A DNA stretch of 64,000 nucleotides from Platerodrilus igneus. Its lineage: Eukaryota; Arthropoda; Insecta; Coleoptera; Lycidae. Numbering within the stretch: the first letter of the stretch is position 1; every line of letters starts with the position of its first letter. Positions 23,282 through 34,089 of this stretch are shown here, one piece after another. The notes under the pieces are model-generated. The model saw only the letters and a list, made by a program, of their open reading frames with translations, was not told the DNA's origin and made no database searches. Position numbers and translations under genes: made by a program. Where the stretch lies: the NCBI GenBank assembly GCA_036346225.1, contig JARFIW010000999.1, positions 7,869,501-7,933,500 of the forward strand, read 5' to 3'.

Positions 23282-24245
23282 TCAAAGTGTTTGTTTCCGT
23301 TCCTCTTTTTTAGATTTTTTTAATTTAAGTGCGGCCTTCATAATCAGGATGTTGTGGTTATTGTCTGTATCTGCTTCCAAGTAGTGTCTACAGTCTTTTA
23401 CTTGATTTCTAAACCGTTGTTTAACAATAATGTAATCTATTTGATATCTTCCTATATTTCCTGGCATCTTCCACGTGTATCGTCTTCTAGCATGATGTTG
23501 AAATAATGTATTTGTGATGGTTAAGTTGTTCTTGTCGCAAAATTCTACCAGCCTATTTCCCCTGTCATTTCTCGTGCCTAAACCAAATAAACCTACTATC
23601 ACTCTTTCCCTACTCTCACCAATTACTGCAATAAAATTCCCCGTAATTATTAAATTTTCATGACCTTTTAGGTTATCTTAGTACGTCTTCGATATCTTTG
23701 TAGATCCCCTCTACCTTTTCCTCACTGTAGCTAGAGGTGGGCATCTATACTTGTATTATTACTGTATTTACAGGTTTAGATTCAAATCTAACCATGAGTA
23801 CTCTTTCGTTCTTTTGTAAGTAGTTTTCTACACAGTGTCCTATATTTTTTGTATAACCATCTTCACACTCGAATTTCCTTCCTCTGATTCTGTATGAATT
23901 ATCCTAAAGTCTCCACTCCAAAAATCCCCCAGCTCTAACCAGCGGACTTCGATGATTTCTACTATGTCTAGTGCTAATCCATTCATTTCGAGTTTCAGGT
24001 TCTCTAGCTTACCCTACTTATTTCATACTTCTGACGTTCCATGCTTCGACTCGCAGAATGTTCACGGATCTTTTTCTATTCTTTTGGATCACATCCTCTG
24101 AAATAGTCCCTTCTCGGAGATCCGAATGGGGGACTCTTTTACACCAGGAATTTTTTACACCAGAGGATGTCATTATGTTTACTAACAATTTCTGCATGCA
24201 GTGTACTTGGGAGTTAATGTGGTGGTTTTCCGTTGCCTTCCACAT
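23282..24245 (-). pseudogene. LINE endonuclease domain (EEP family), broken
   Basis: The N-terminal motif WNVRSM is at the end of the 24245-24018 segment. The middle is broken by stops. 23602-23282 gives GTRNDRGNRLVEFCDKNNLT, then RRRYTWKMPGNIGRYQIDYI and DTDNNHNILIMK, the C-terminal motifs (substrate contact and the D..H pair). Such a nuclease nicks the target to prime reverse transcription. It is inactive here because of frameshifts. Confidence 0.82.
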
Positions 24246-24480
24246 CGCGGTAGTGTGTCTTAGAATGTCATACCGATCCCTATGGTCTCTGCTACTCTAA
24301 GTACCGAAAAAGCTGCTGCCCTCTTTCGGGGACCTGTCTTCGTCTGGTTCCTTACTAAAGACCCCAGTAATTTGGTTATACCTATAGTTCGGCTCTTTAG
24401 CTCGTTGAAACGCGCAAGCCATTCTACCTGTTCTAGTATTTTAGAACTTTGTTAAGGTGCAGGTCCGTTCAGAAAGGACA

Positions 24481-26064
24481 GAAGCCATGAATAGAAAATA
24501 AATTTTGATTTTAACATTTCTAAAAATCTTACTACTTCTTAATTAGGAACGTATTTGTTGTAAACGTAGGGTCTTAAATTTTTTTTTCATCGTCATCTAA
24601 AACTTATCAAATGTTTTGTGCACCCACACGTGTTCTAAAAACACTGTTTATTAATACAAACTATGTACGTACTATATATAATTTTTTAGTTTCAATTATA
24701 TTAATTATTAAGTACACACTAGTTACTATAATAAACTTCATCCGCAATCAAACAACTGAGAAGTAAATCGTAATAAGATAAATACTAACTATAAAAAATA
24801 CGAAATGATTATTAAATTACAGGGAAAAATGTATATAATTTTAATATGAAAGTAAAGCCAGAGCTGAAAAAATTCCTAGTCTCACATTTCTGCATCGGTG
24901 GAGCAAGAAAATACAGAGAAGAAAAATTAACTTAATTATACCTACGGGTTAGCATAATTAAATTAATTATAAGAAGATTACAGAACTTAACAATGTTGTT
25001 AAAGGCAACCTTTTTATTCTAATAGCGTGAAAATGGCATGTCACGACCGATTATTCTATACTACATAACATAAAGCTTTTCTAATTGTTCTGACGTTCAC
25101 GACAACACTTTCTCATCAATTTATTATAATTGAAACACATATTCTCGTACTAATGAATGAGCAGACAACCGGAAACAAGACGGTTCTTTTTTTTTATTAA
25201 CACATAAATCCTGTTTATTTTTGTCGCGATATCACGTAAAAATTTGTCCTATACCGTTCTTGTACTAACCAAATATACCATTGTGGACCGGACCATCAGT
25301 TGCCGGATGGTAAACTGTGGATTTAATAATTTAGTTATGGCATATTAGTGGGTGAAAAGAATAATAAGAAAAATATAGTTAAAATGTTTGGTACAAACGA
25401 TGTGATATGTAATATAATTGTATTTTTTTTACGGAATGTCCTTGATATTATTGCACATGCGAATGGTCCGTTTAAACGTACTGCTTTGATGCGGTTCGGA
25501 ATTCAGATGTGGTGATTATTTAAAAAAGACTTTAATAAAAAATGCTTCACAATTAAAAGTGCAACAAATTTTAAATCCATTTACTTTACGTACGCGAGTG
25601 TTGAGTATCCATCATTCCCAACAATTTTAATCGTGGATAATTATTATTTTTCAATGTAAATGTGATTTTATACTTATAACATTAAACGTGAACTTTGATC
25701 ACTATTATGTAAATAACAGGGCATTGACATCTAATCACTACAGTTTTTAAAGCCGGTTGTAGACAGCTACATACATAATATCCGCCACTAATAAATATCT
25801 GCTAATCTTGGTAAGTCGTAGAAAAAACAATTAATAAAAATTTTATCATTTTATGTAATTTACGACAGGTACTAAGTACGTTCAAAACATCTGATAATGT
25901 TTTATTCGTGTCGTAGTAATTTTTTAAGGCATAAGTAAACATTTAATTTTGTGCTGGGAAAAGGAATTAACTTTGCGTGTTTATCTATCTAACAGAGCAA
26001 CCCCAAGACAACGTTTTAGAATACTGTAAGCAAGATTTACAAGAACGAGTATCTAGGAGCATAT
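24481..26064. other. No recognisable feature
   Basis: About 1.6 kb of AT-rich sequence between the LINE and the 3' LTR of the next element. No open frame, no tandem repeat and no similarity to other parts of the window was noticed. Confidence 0.6.
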
Positions 26065-26601
26065 TGTAGCGGACAACTATTAAAGTGTTTTATAAATTTA
26101 GAACAAGTAATAACAAAAGACTTTATAACTCACTATTCACAAGTCTAATTAACAGTATATGCCCTATTTATAGATGTTTTCAGTTCAATTAACAATGAAG
26201 CACTATCACACTAATGCTATTTACAAGCACTAATATCTTCTTAAACTAAATTCTTAACCAAAGATCTATTAACAACACTAAACACTACTATAATTTATTT
26301 ATTACCCTTTTGTCTATTTATGTACAAGCTGGCGGTACGATATGCACGTTCACATAATACAAATTTATATTTACTATAGAACCTTCAAAACGTAATGACC
26401 AACTAACTATACACTAAATGATTTATATACGACATTTGGATATAGACTAACTCTGTACTTCATCAGCGGTCTTATTTATACCCTGAATTAAATAGGCGAT
26501 TCATATTCCGGTATATGCCGGAAAGTTCGAGACTTCTGTAGAATATACATCGGTTTTGTCGCTTGCGTGTTTCACGGGTTATCTAATAGTAGTTTGTAAC
26601 A
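26065..26601 (-). repeat. 3' LTR of the macro-domain gypsy element
   Basis: On the minus strand it begins TGTTACAAACTACTATTAG and ends TTGTCCGCTACA, TG...CA ends as expected, length ~537 bp. It contains a TATAAATA-like stretch and is preceded by the polypurine tract. The end is set by the terminal CA at 26065; no second copy was available to confirm it. Confidence 0.7.
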
Positions 26602-26612
26602 CTGCCCCCTGT
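26602..26612 (-). promoter_or_regulatory. Polypurine tract
   Basis: AACAGGGGGCAG on the minus strand directly before TGTTACA. It is the expected primer site for plus-strand DNA synthesis. Confidence 0.7.
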
Positions 26613-26825
26613 TTAAAACCGTTACGTCTTGTAATTGTAAATACATTTTGACGCCAATTCGATGACTGATGACGGTATCGGCAGTTATCTCCTCTGGTGC
26701 ATCCACCACGTCGTTAGAAATAACAAGCAAGAAATAACTAAAATAATAACTAAATAAATAATAAATAATAACTAAATAAAAGCAAATAACGAGAAATAAC
26801 TTTCTTGGTCTTGGTAAGCAACCGG

Positions 26826-27122
26826 TTGATAACAACAAACAAGGATCTGGGCGTTGGTTCACTGGAAAATTACTTCTAGTATATTTCGGACTATTCTCCA
26901 ATCTAAGCGATCCAGTCCACAGCCTAGCTTGGGGACCGCTAGTCTCGTTACTGCTTTTTCCATCATCTGAGCCTTAAGATTCAGCAAAGCCTCCCATATA
27001 TGTCCGTAACTAGGTCTCTGCCATAAAGAATTTTTAGTGACCAGATAGTAAACATAACGATTTTTATCCTGAAGAACCAAAGCTTTTCCTACAGTTGGAT
27101 GCTGTTGTACTAATTTATCCAC
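26826..27122 (-). pseudogene. OARD1/TARG1-like macro domain, N-terminally truncated, fused behind integrase
   Basis: The open frame from 27122 starts VDKLVQQHPTVGKALVLQDK and contains RYVYYLVTK, PSYGHIWEALLNLKAQM and VPKLGCGLDRLDWRIVRNIL. This is the C-terminal two thirds of an ADP-ribose-binding macro domain of the OARD1/TARG1 type, with the GCGLDRLxW loop that holds the catalytic Asp in that family. After VIFQ a TGA interrupts, then TNAQILVCCYQ matches the last beta strand. The N-terminal part of the fold is absent. The frame meets the integrase frame at a shared TGTGG. Family members remove ADP-ribose from glutamate. This piece alone should not fold fully. Between it and the LTR are A/T-rich repeats and an unassigned ~50-residue stretch (EEITADTVISHRIG). 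Confidence 0.85.
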
Positions 27123-28185
27123 ACTATATCTACAGGTTGGTTATCACCTTCTTGTGCTCTCGTGTCATATTGTGATTTCATTCGATCACTTTGCATCTTG
27201 GTATTCTTTCGGACGTTTTCGTGAATGCTATTTGTTTGTTCACGAAGCTTACTAACGTAATCTTCACTTGCGATCTCTTCTCTAGGTTTAAATCCAAATT
27301 GAATTCACGTCCTAACATCACGCAAACGGGAGAGTATCCTGTGCTATCATGTACCGAAGATCAGTATGCCAGTAGGAATAAATGTAAATATTGATCCCAG
27401 TCTAGTTGATGTTCAGAGACAACTTTGGCTAGGTACTTTCCTAACGTCCTGTTCATTCTTTCAACCATTACATCCGATTGAGGATGAAGTGGCGTGGTTC
27501 TAGTCCTCCTGATTCCAAGATGTTTGCAGACGTTCTGAAACAACGCTGATTCGAAGTTCTGACCTTGATCGGAGTGTAATTCCAACGGAACTCCAACACG
27601 ACAAAGCAACTCCCTCACTAGTACATCTACAACTGTCTCGACTTCTTGGTTAGGTATAGCATACGCCACCGGCCATTTGGTAAAATAATCCATTGCAACC
27701 AAGATGTATTTATTTTATTTCTCTGATTCAGGTAACGGACCAGCTATATCAATGGTCACCATCTCAAAAGAATTCCCCACGTTATATTGTCTCATTAGGG
27801 CTTTTCGTTTTGTAACCGAACCATTTCCAGAAGCGCATAACTCGCATTTCCGGCACTCCTTCACATCTTCTTTGTAGTTCACCCAATAGAATCTTTCTCT
27901 CACTCTTTCGAGAGTTCTTTTCACGCCAAAGTTTCCTCTGGAAATACCATCGTGCAAGTGCTGCAACACTTTCGGTACGCTGTTTCTCGGTACTACCACT
28001 TGAAGTTGTCTCTCACTGCTATTTTCATATTCCAGGCGTCGTTTCAAGATTCTATTTTTAATCACCAAGGAGTCCCACTGCGTCCAGTATGCCGTCAGGC
28101 TTCCACTTGAAATACTAATTTTTTGCCAAGTATCATCGGTTACTGTCATTCTATGAATGACACTTATTTTCTCTTCCATCTTGGA
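27123..28185 (-). pseudogene. Ty3/gypsy integrase
   Basis: 28179-27715 has the zinc-binding HHCC domain (HLHDGISRGNFGVKRTLERV and ECRKCELC) and the first catalytic Asp in FEMVTIDIAGPL. A stop at about 27714 separates it from 27702-27361, which has the second Asp (LHSDQGQNFES) and the Glu (VMVERMNRTL). A stop after LFLLAY interrupts again; the C-terminal region continues in other frames to DIVW at about 27125. Integrase inserts the cDNA into the host genome. All three catalytic residues remain, but at least two stops and one frameshift inactivate it. Confidence 0.9.
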
Positions 28186-29700
28186 GCAATGATTGCAATC
28201 TACCGGACAAGATCTCCTTGACAGAGCGTCTGCATTCCGATGACTAGTTCCTACACGATGTTCTAAGTCAAGGTCATATTCCTACAGTCGTTCTATCCAC
28301 CTTGCAATTTGCCGTTCAGGATTTCAAAACTGCAGTAACCATTTTAGTGCAGCATCGTCTGTTCTTACCAGGAATTTACGGCCGTATAAGTACTTACAAA
28401 AGTGCTCTACGGATTTGACGACGACCAACGGCTTCCTTCTTGTCACACAATAGGTCTTTTCTGACCTTGCTAAAATACCCAATAACTTTTTCTTGTCCGT
28501 CCTGCACTTTAGAAAGAACGCTTCCTATAGCTGTGTTACTGGCATCGGTATCCAACAATAAATTTCTCCTCCATCCGTGAATAACTCAGAATTGGTGCTG
28601 TAAGTAGTAGCTAGCCGTTTCAGTTGTTCAAATGCGCTGTAGCAATCGTTATTCCAATTATATTTGTGTCCATCTTCGGTTAATTTCGTCAACGGTTTGG
28701 CAATGTTCGCCAACCCAAGTATAAAACATCAGTAATATATGCACAATTCTAGAAAACTGCGTAGTTGGTGTAGGCCACTTTTCTACAGTTTTTATTTTAT
28801 CAGGGTCAGCTGTTTTTCCGGTCTCCGAAACGGCATGTTCTAGGTATTTCACCTCTTTTCCAAATAGGTGACATTTCTTAGGACTCAAGGTAAGGTTTGC
28901 CCCGCCTATTCTATGGAATATTTTTTCTAGGTTCTTAAGGTGTTCTTCAAAAAACCCGCCTAACACTATCACGCCGCCTAGGTACACCAGACATGTTTTC
29001 CAGACAGTCCACGCAGTATTGACTATATCAAACGTTCAAAAGTTGCAGGAGCATTGCATATTCCAAAGGGCATGACCTTGAACTGCCATAATCCATCTCC
29101 AATTGTAAACACAGTTTGATCCCAAGCCTACCTGCCAGTATCTGTTTTTCAAGTCCAAGGTTGAAAACCATTTAGATCCGGATAGAGTATCCAAGGTGTC
29201 ATCAATTATGGGCAAAGGATAGCTGTCTTTCTTTGCACATTGCTTTGCCGCTGGTAGTCTACACAAAACCTTGTCGACCCATCCTTTTTCTTGACAAGCA
29301 CTACCGGGGATGCCCATGGACTATCCGAGAACTCAATCACTCCCTGTTCTTCCATGTCGGTGATAATTAGCTCGGATTCCTTACGTTTTGCCAAAGGAAG
29401 CCGCCTGGGATGTTGTCGTATCGGTTACGCATCTCCAGTATTGATCTTGTGTTGTACAACATTCGTCCTTCCTTTCTCACTATCATTCAGTGCGAACACA
29501 CCTCGATATCGTTCGACCAGTTTTTTTAGTTTACCCGGTTGGTCGCCGTTTAATCCTTGACACAAAGGTATCAACATATCCAACAATTTCTGTGAGTAAC
29601 CGTTGGCTGGTTTGTCTTTTGTGTCGTCCACGCAACGTTTAATATGGCATACTGGAATGTAACTTCCCACAAGCTTGTCTTTCTTCAAGGTCATCGTATG
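28186..29700 (-). pseudogene. Ty3/gypsy reverse transcriptase and RNase H, active site lost
   Basis: 29694-29425 is the N-terminal extension. 29394-29206 has GVIEFSDSPWASPVVLVKKK. 29317-29036 has WFSTLDLKNRYWQVGL (first catalytic Asp). 28987-28658 begins at the YxDD site, which here reads YLGGVIVL, with two Gly in place of the Asp pair (codons at 28973-28978). It continues with EEHLKNLEKIFHRIGGANLT. 28713-28525 enters the thumb and the start of RNase H (ELFTDGG). RNase H continues with frame breaks to about 28200. The enzyme cannot be active. Confidence 0.88.
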
Positions 29701-29822
29701 CTGATTACTGGTATCATATTTCGAGATTTTACCAGTGTTCTTCCAATCAGTAATCCCTCCTGACCCATTTTCGATTCAGTAGCTTCCATTATGCACACTT
29801 GTCCTTCCCGGAACATACCATC

Positions 29823-30280
29823 TTAGCGTCCCATTACGATCATTTTCGCCTTCTCGGGTATTTTCGAATCGCAAATCATTCGGACTTGCATCGTCTGGTT
29901 ACTCGTCCCTTGAAATAGAATCTCATCATCATCTATTCGAAGTACATTTTCTTTCATGTTCACATGAAAGCCATATTCTTTCATGAGATCCATTCCCAAG
30001 ATTACTTCTTCTGTAATTTCAGGTACTAACACCCGATGATTAATTAGTTTGTCTCCAATTGCCAAAGTAACGGCAGTCTCTCCGTGATAGAAATTTTCTC
30101 ACCACTTGCCGTTCGAAAACATACCGATGCAGGTAGCATTTTTCCACAACCAACCAAATTTGGTCTTACAATAGTTCTTGTCGCTCCTGTATCCGCGAGG
30201 AATCGGACAACCATACCATTAATTTCACCACCGATATAAATGCTGTCCAGACCTCCCATCGGGGCACTACGTTGTGCTGT
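29823..30280 (-). pseudogene. Ty3/gypsy aspartic protease
   Basis: 30259-30044 carries the active site FLADTGATRTIV (DTGA codons at 30182-30193). 30065-29823, in another frame, carries the flap-side ILGMDLMKEYGFHV motif. The two overlap by about 20 bp at a frameshift. The protease would cut the polyprotein; it is broken here. Confidence 0.85.
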
Positions 30281-30299
30281 CGACGTTCGCCCCCTTACG

Positions 30300-31794
30300 T
30301 CAACTTACTTTAGTTTTTCCTGCTGCTCAACAGGTATTTTTTTAATTGAGTACAGCGTTTCTGTATATGACCAACTTCATCGCAGCTCCAGCAACGCAGA
30401 CCCCATCTCCACGATTGTTGTCTTTTTTTTGGAGTCGTTTTGGTTTAATGTAGTAAGCGTAAGACTATGAATCCCAAGGTACTGGGTTCGAATCCCGACA
30501 CGGCAGACTGCTTGAAAAATGGCAGGTGAGCATTTTTCACAAAAATTACACCCTCGTTCGGTAGAGGTTAAATGGAGGTCCTGTGTATGAGTGTTGTCAC
30601 GCACGTTAAAGATCTCCACCTTGCCGGAAACGGCAAGGGTTCGGCAAAATTCTAAATTTCCAGGCAACAAAAAACTTGCTTCCTGGCCAATATAGTACTT
30701 TCAGATGGAGCATTGGAAATGTAAATGCACGGTCGTTGTCATTCCAGCCTTTACGCTTTTTGTTTTTCAAACACGCGGTTGATTATTTCATCTATGCTGT
30801 TCTGTGGTTGATCAAGTTCTTCTAAGGCAGACCGAACTTTGTGGCTCATCCTGCGAGGTTGCCTGCTAAGCAGCTGCTTCAAATTCAAGCACATGAGCCA
30901 GTGTGTTATCTAATATTTTGGGTCGTACTAATCTTAGCGCTTGCTGTATTTCGCCACCTTTAACGTCATCCACAAATGTTTGAATAGCCAGTTGTTCGAG
31001 GAAGCTATCTGGTGCCGTTAGGTATGCCATCTAACTAAACCTATTGAAGGTGAGCGTCTCCATATCTCATATCAAGCTACGATGTTAAGAGGCCGTAATC
31101 ATTCTGTTGATGTTTGGGAATTATTTGCAAGATGTTAAGAGCTTCCCCCAGTACGGCCACTATTAAGGAGATAGTCTTCTCTTTGTTGCACCAACCGTTG
31201 GCTATTGCAGCAGCTTCAAATTGTTTCAAATATGTGGGTGAAGGTGTTTTAGCATCGAATGTGGGTGGTTTCACTTTAAATTTTGACGGTATTGACTCGT
31301 TTCCTTCCATGCTTCTTATTTTTTGGATGTTCTGAATTCCAACTTGGTTTGCTAATTCAAGTGACTGCGTTGTTAGTGAAATCACTTGTTCTTGCAGTCT
31401 CATCACATCTTCTTTCATTTTTACCAATTTACTGTCCAACTTTTGCTCAACTGTTTTACTTGTTCAGTCAAATCTTCTTTCAATGCAATGGAGCTTTCAT
31501 TAATCTTTGTTCTAACGTAGCTGTACTTTCATTCAACTTTTCTTCCTTTCTCGCCACATTTTCACTTAACTTTTGTTCCATTTTCTCAGCATTTTTACTT
31601 AATCTTTCCATTTGCTCAGAATCTTCACTAAACTTTTATTTAAGGGTTGATTTTAGTTCAACTGACCTCACCACGTTTTCAGTAAGTGTCACTTTTAGTT
31701 CAGCCGACCTCTCTTCCATACCGGATTTAAAATCCTTGAGGAAATTCATTAAAGTTTCTACGTCCATTTTACTTTGGCTTCTTGTACCTAGCAT
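30300..31794 (-). pseudogene. Ty3/gypsy gag, interrupted by a SINE
   Basis: The probable start is the ATG at 31794 (MLGTRSQSKMDVETLMNFLK). A Glu/Lys-rich coiled coil follows with stops. 31439-31077 contains the capsid start (FKVKPPTFDAKTPSPTYLKQ, FEAAAIANGW). Near the C-terminus a CCHC zinc knuckle (CWSCDEVGHIQKRC, 30352-30393) lies beyond the SINE at 30442-30731. Gag binds and packages element RNA. It is defective by stops, frameshifts and the SINE. Confidence 0.85.
30442..30731 (+). mobile_element. tRNA-derived SINE inserted in gag
   Basis: About 290 bp with B box GGTTCGAATCC, body (TTGCCGGAAACGGCAA hairpin) and tail (CATTGGAAATGTAAATGCAC). The head reads GGTTTAATGTAGTAAGCG and shares no A box with the other type. 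Flanks GTCGTTTT and GTCGTTGT are a short, imperfect target duplication. Confidence 0.88.
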
Positions 31795-31839
31795 ATACAA
31801 ACTACTCAAATATGTTTAAACTTAATTAATCACTATGCA

Positions 31840-31857
31840 CCCCACATCCTGACACCA
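31840..31857 (-). promoter_or_regulatory. Primer-binding site of the macro-domain gypsy element
   Basis: TGGTGTCAGGATGTGGGG on the minus strand, just after the 5' LTR end ...GACTACAC. TGGTGTCAG-type sites are common in one group of arthropod gypsy elements. Which tRNA matches was not checked. Confidence 0.65.
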
Positions 31858-31905
31858 GTGTAGTCTGCTACAACATTTTAAGCAAACTAAGCGGCATTAG
31901 TGTCG

Positions 31906-32207
31906 AGGCGTCGCCGTGGATCAATGTAGTAAGCGTAAGACTACGGATCCCAAGGTCCCGGGTTCAAATCCCGACACGGCCGACTGCTTGAAAAATGGCA
32001 GGTGAGCATTTTTCACAAATATTACGCCTTCGTTCGGATGAGAGGTTAAATGGAGGTCCCGTGTGTGAGTGTTGTCACGCACGTTAAAGATCCCTACCTT
32101 GCCTGGAACGGCAAGGGTTCGGCAAAATTCTAAATTTTCAGGCAACAAAAAACTCGCCTCCTGGCCAATGTAGTACCTTCGGGTGGAGCATTGGAAATGT
32201 AAATGAA
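31906..32207 (+). mobile_element. tRNA-derived SINE with 14-bp target duplication
   Basis: A 302-bp element flanked by CGGCATTAGTGTCG (31892-31905) and CGGCACTAGTGTCG (32208-32221), one mismatch. The head is AGGCGTCGCCGTGGATCAAT with a B box GGTTCAAATCC. Body and tail match the other copies. It lies just upstream of the gypsy element's primer-binding site and may have split its 5' LTR. Confidence 0.93.
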
Positions 32208-32221
32208 CGGCACTAGTGTCG

Positions 32222-32667
32222 CCTAGTGGAAGACTAGTAGCAGATATTGGTACCGGTGCCGGGTGCCGAAAAGTAAAAATTAAAAATGAATTTTTTGCGA
32301 ACGACTTATTCTTTTAAATTGACCCCCAACTGGCAGCCATTTTTAACGTCAAAATCATCGGCCCCGGACGGCGATGCTTTGCAGATATTTCGATTTCTTT
32401 TGTGGTTGAAATTCCGTAAAAAGCGAAATTTAATCCAAAATAGTTGATTGCACTTATATAAAATTTTAGAACAATGCAGTAAGTAATGAACACAACATGA
32501 ATTCTCCATAAAAAATCAATTAAAAAGGAATTGAATAATGAACTGGAATGTAACAGAAAAATTTCTGAACACAATATATCAGAGGGAAACTATTGTCTCT
32601 TAAATTCCCATTATAAAATTAGCTACAATACTCTGAAAAAATGTTGGGTAGAGGGTGATAATTGATC
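32222..32667. other. No recognisable feature
   Basis: It could contain remains of the missing gypsy 5' LTR, but I see no match to the 3' LTR at 26065-26601. Confidence 0.5.
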
Positions 32668-32673
32668 AACATG

Positions 32674-33221
32674 AGTAGTAGGATTGGTGCATCCGAGGAC
32701 AGCGTCGCCGTCGCCGCCGCCATTAATATCCACTTTTTACATGTAAATTCCCATAAGGAGGATCTGCTAAGTCTTATTTTTAAGGGATTTCCTCCTTGCA
32801 CCCTCTTTGCTCCCCTTGTTGCTCGGACACCCCCACATCAGTCATTTTGATTACGTCACACCCGCCTTCTTTCCACCCGCGTTACCGGTAAAAAATCTCA
32901 AAATGAGGATAGCTCCCTGGGGAATGATGCTATCTAAAAAATCCTAGAAATTCAGGTAGCTGAGAAAAATCTAATATTAATTGATGGAAATGGGTGGAAA
33001 TGTGGAGAAAGATTGATCTCGCGGGTGGAAAGAAGGCGGGTGTGACGTAATCGAAATGGTTGATGTGGTGGTGTTCGAGCAAGGAGGGGAGCAAGGAGGA
33101 TGCAAGGAGGAAATTCCTTAAAAATAAGACTTAGCAGATCCTCCTTATGGGAATTTATATGTAAAAAGTGGATATTAGCGGCGGTGGCGGCGCTGTCCTT
33201 GAATGCACCAATCCTACTATT
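32674..33221. mobile_element. MITE-like inverted-repeat element with 6-bp target duplication
   Basis: Arms of about 210 bp (32674-32885 and 33010-33221) are inverted copies with ~90% or better match by eye, starting AGTAGTAGGATTGGTGCA on one side and AATAGTAGGATTGGTGCA on the other. AACATG flanks both ends (32668-32673, 33222-33227). The centre is ~125 bp. The arms carry a GC-rich stretch (CGTCGCCGTCGCCGCCGCC). There is no coding capacity; the superfamily is unknown. Confidence 0.88.
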
Positions 33222-33227
33222 AACATG

Positions 33228-34089
33228 TCCAAATAATCCCCCATTAAAGTTTAAATACGTACTTAATTAAAATCATGTAGCATTATGGTGTTTCTAAATG
33301 AAACGGTTAGTTAATGCCAACCCCCAGTTTTACACTTCCGAAATCAGAAATGCACCTTATTAATGAAGCTTGAAATATAGTGAAGTAAGTACTAAGGATT
33401 CTAATGTATGCGCTCATTAATTTTTCTAGAACCAAAAAATTGTAACCAATTTATTCTTAATTTCTAGGTTTAATATTTCCCAAAGCGGAAGTGCGGCTGG
33501 ATTGGGGTTTGAAGTAAAACGAAGCTTTAGTAAAGCAGTAACAAGTTGTATCCTTTGCGCTTTTATACAAAACAATTGTAGACAACTTTTTCTGCACTAA
33601 GGACTCTGCTAAACCATATCATTAGGAATTTTATAACAAAAAGTTGTGTTCACGAACAATTTTGGGGTGGGGAAACGGGAAACACTACTGAGTTAATGTG
33701 TGAAGCATATCGGGAACTTAACGAACATCAAATAATTTGTACATTTATAACAAGAAAGTTGTAGTATAAATCCTGTTCGGCACTTCGAGATCTAATATTT
33801 TCGAAACAGGAAGTGAGATGCGGTTGAGGTATGAGCACTACTAAAGCGTTAAGCACTTTAACATACGATATCTTTTGTGTTTTATATGCGTGGCTAACGT
33901 CACAGACCTGCAAGAGCACCTCTACATTACATAATGTTTTATAAGTACTTTCTATTCGACAACTTATTCCTAAGTCAGAGATGTCCAATCTTTGCTAGGT
34001 TATCTTCCGAAAATTTAAACTAAGTACACGTTCAATTAGCATTTCTTTTATATTTTAAACTGGCAAATCTAAGCAAGTCTACTTCAGAG
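33228..34089. other. Unassigned sequence with a possible old ~320-bp duplication
   Basis: Blocks like TAATATTTCCCAAAGCGGAA (33471) and TAATATTTTCGAAACAGGAA (33794) recur once with similar surroundings, suggesting two decayed units. No open frame with recognisable content. Confidence 0.35.

Larger units (their letters stand above)
21010..24480 (-). mobile_element. Decayed LINE (non-LTR retrotransposon) with endonuclease and reverse transcriptase
   Basis: Read from right to left: an upstream region ending in EAWNVRSMK (24018-24245), which starts the exonuclease/endonuclease/phosphatase domain. Then comes endonuclease C-terminus (23602-23282), linker (23145-22780), RT fingers and palm (22792-21807), and a C-terminal region down to about 21240 with AFEMWYYRRMVKISWIDKVK-type residues. 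A non-coding tail reaches about 21010. Stops and frameshifts occur between all parts. The clade could not be assigned with confidence. The outer ends are estimates. Confidence 0.85.
26065..31868 (-). mobile_element. Decayed Ty3/gypsy retrotransposon carrying a macro domain
   Basis: On the minus strand: primer-binding site (31857-31840), gag (31794 to ~30300) interrupted by a SINE, protease, RT/RNase H, integrase, macro-domain piece, polypurine tract, 3' LTR. The expected 5' LTR copy was not found; beyond 31868 there is ~20 bp of element sequence and then a second SINE insertion. The pol genes have many stops and a destroyed RT active site, so it is an old, inactive copy. Confidence 0.87.

Noticed and set aside
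22850..23323. Plus-strand frame of 157 codons, Phe/Ser-rich
   Set aside because: Antisense of the LINE linker and endonuclease end.
31283..31819. Plus-strand frame of 178 codons
   Set aside because: Antisense of the gag coiled coil; no motif.
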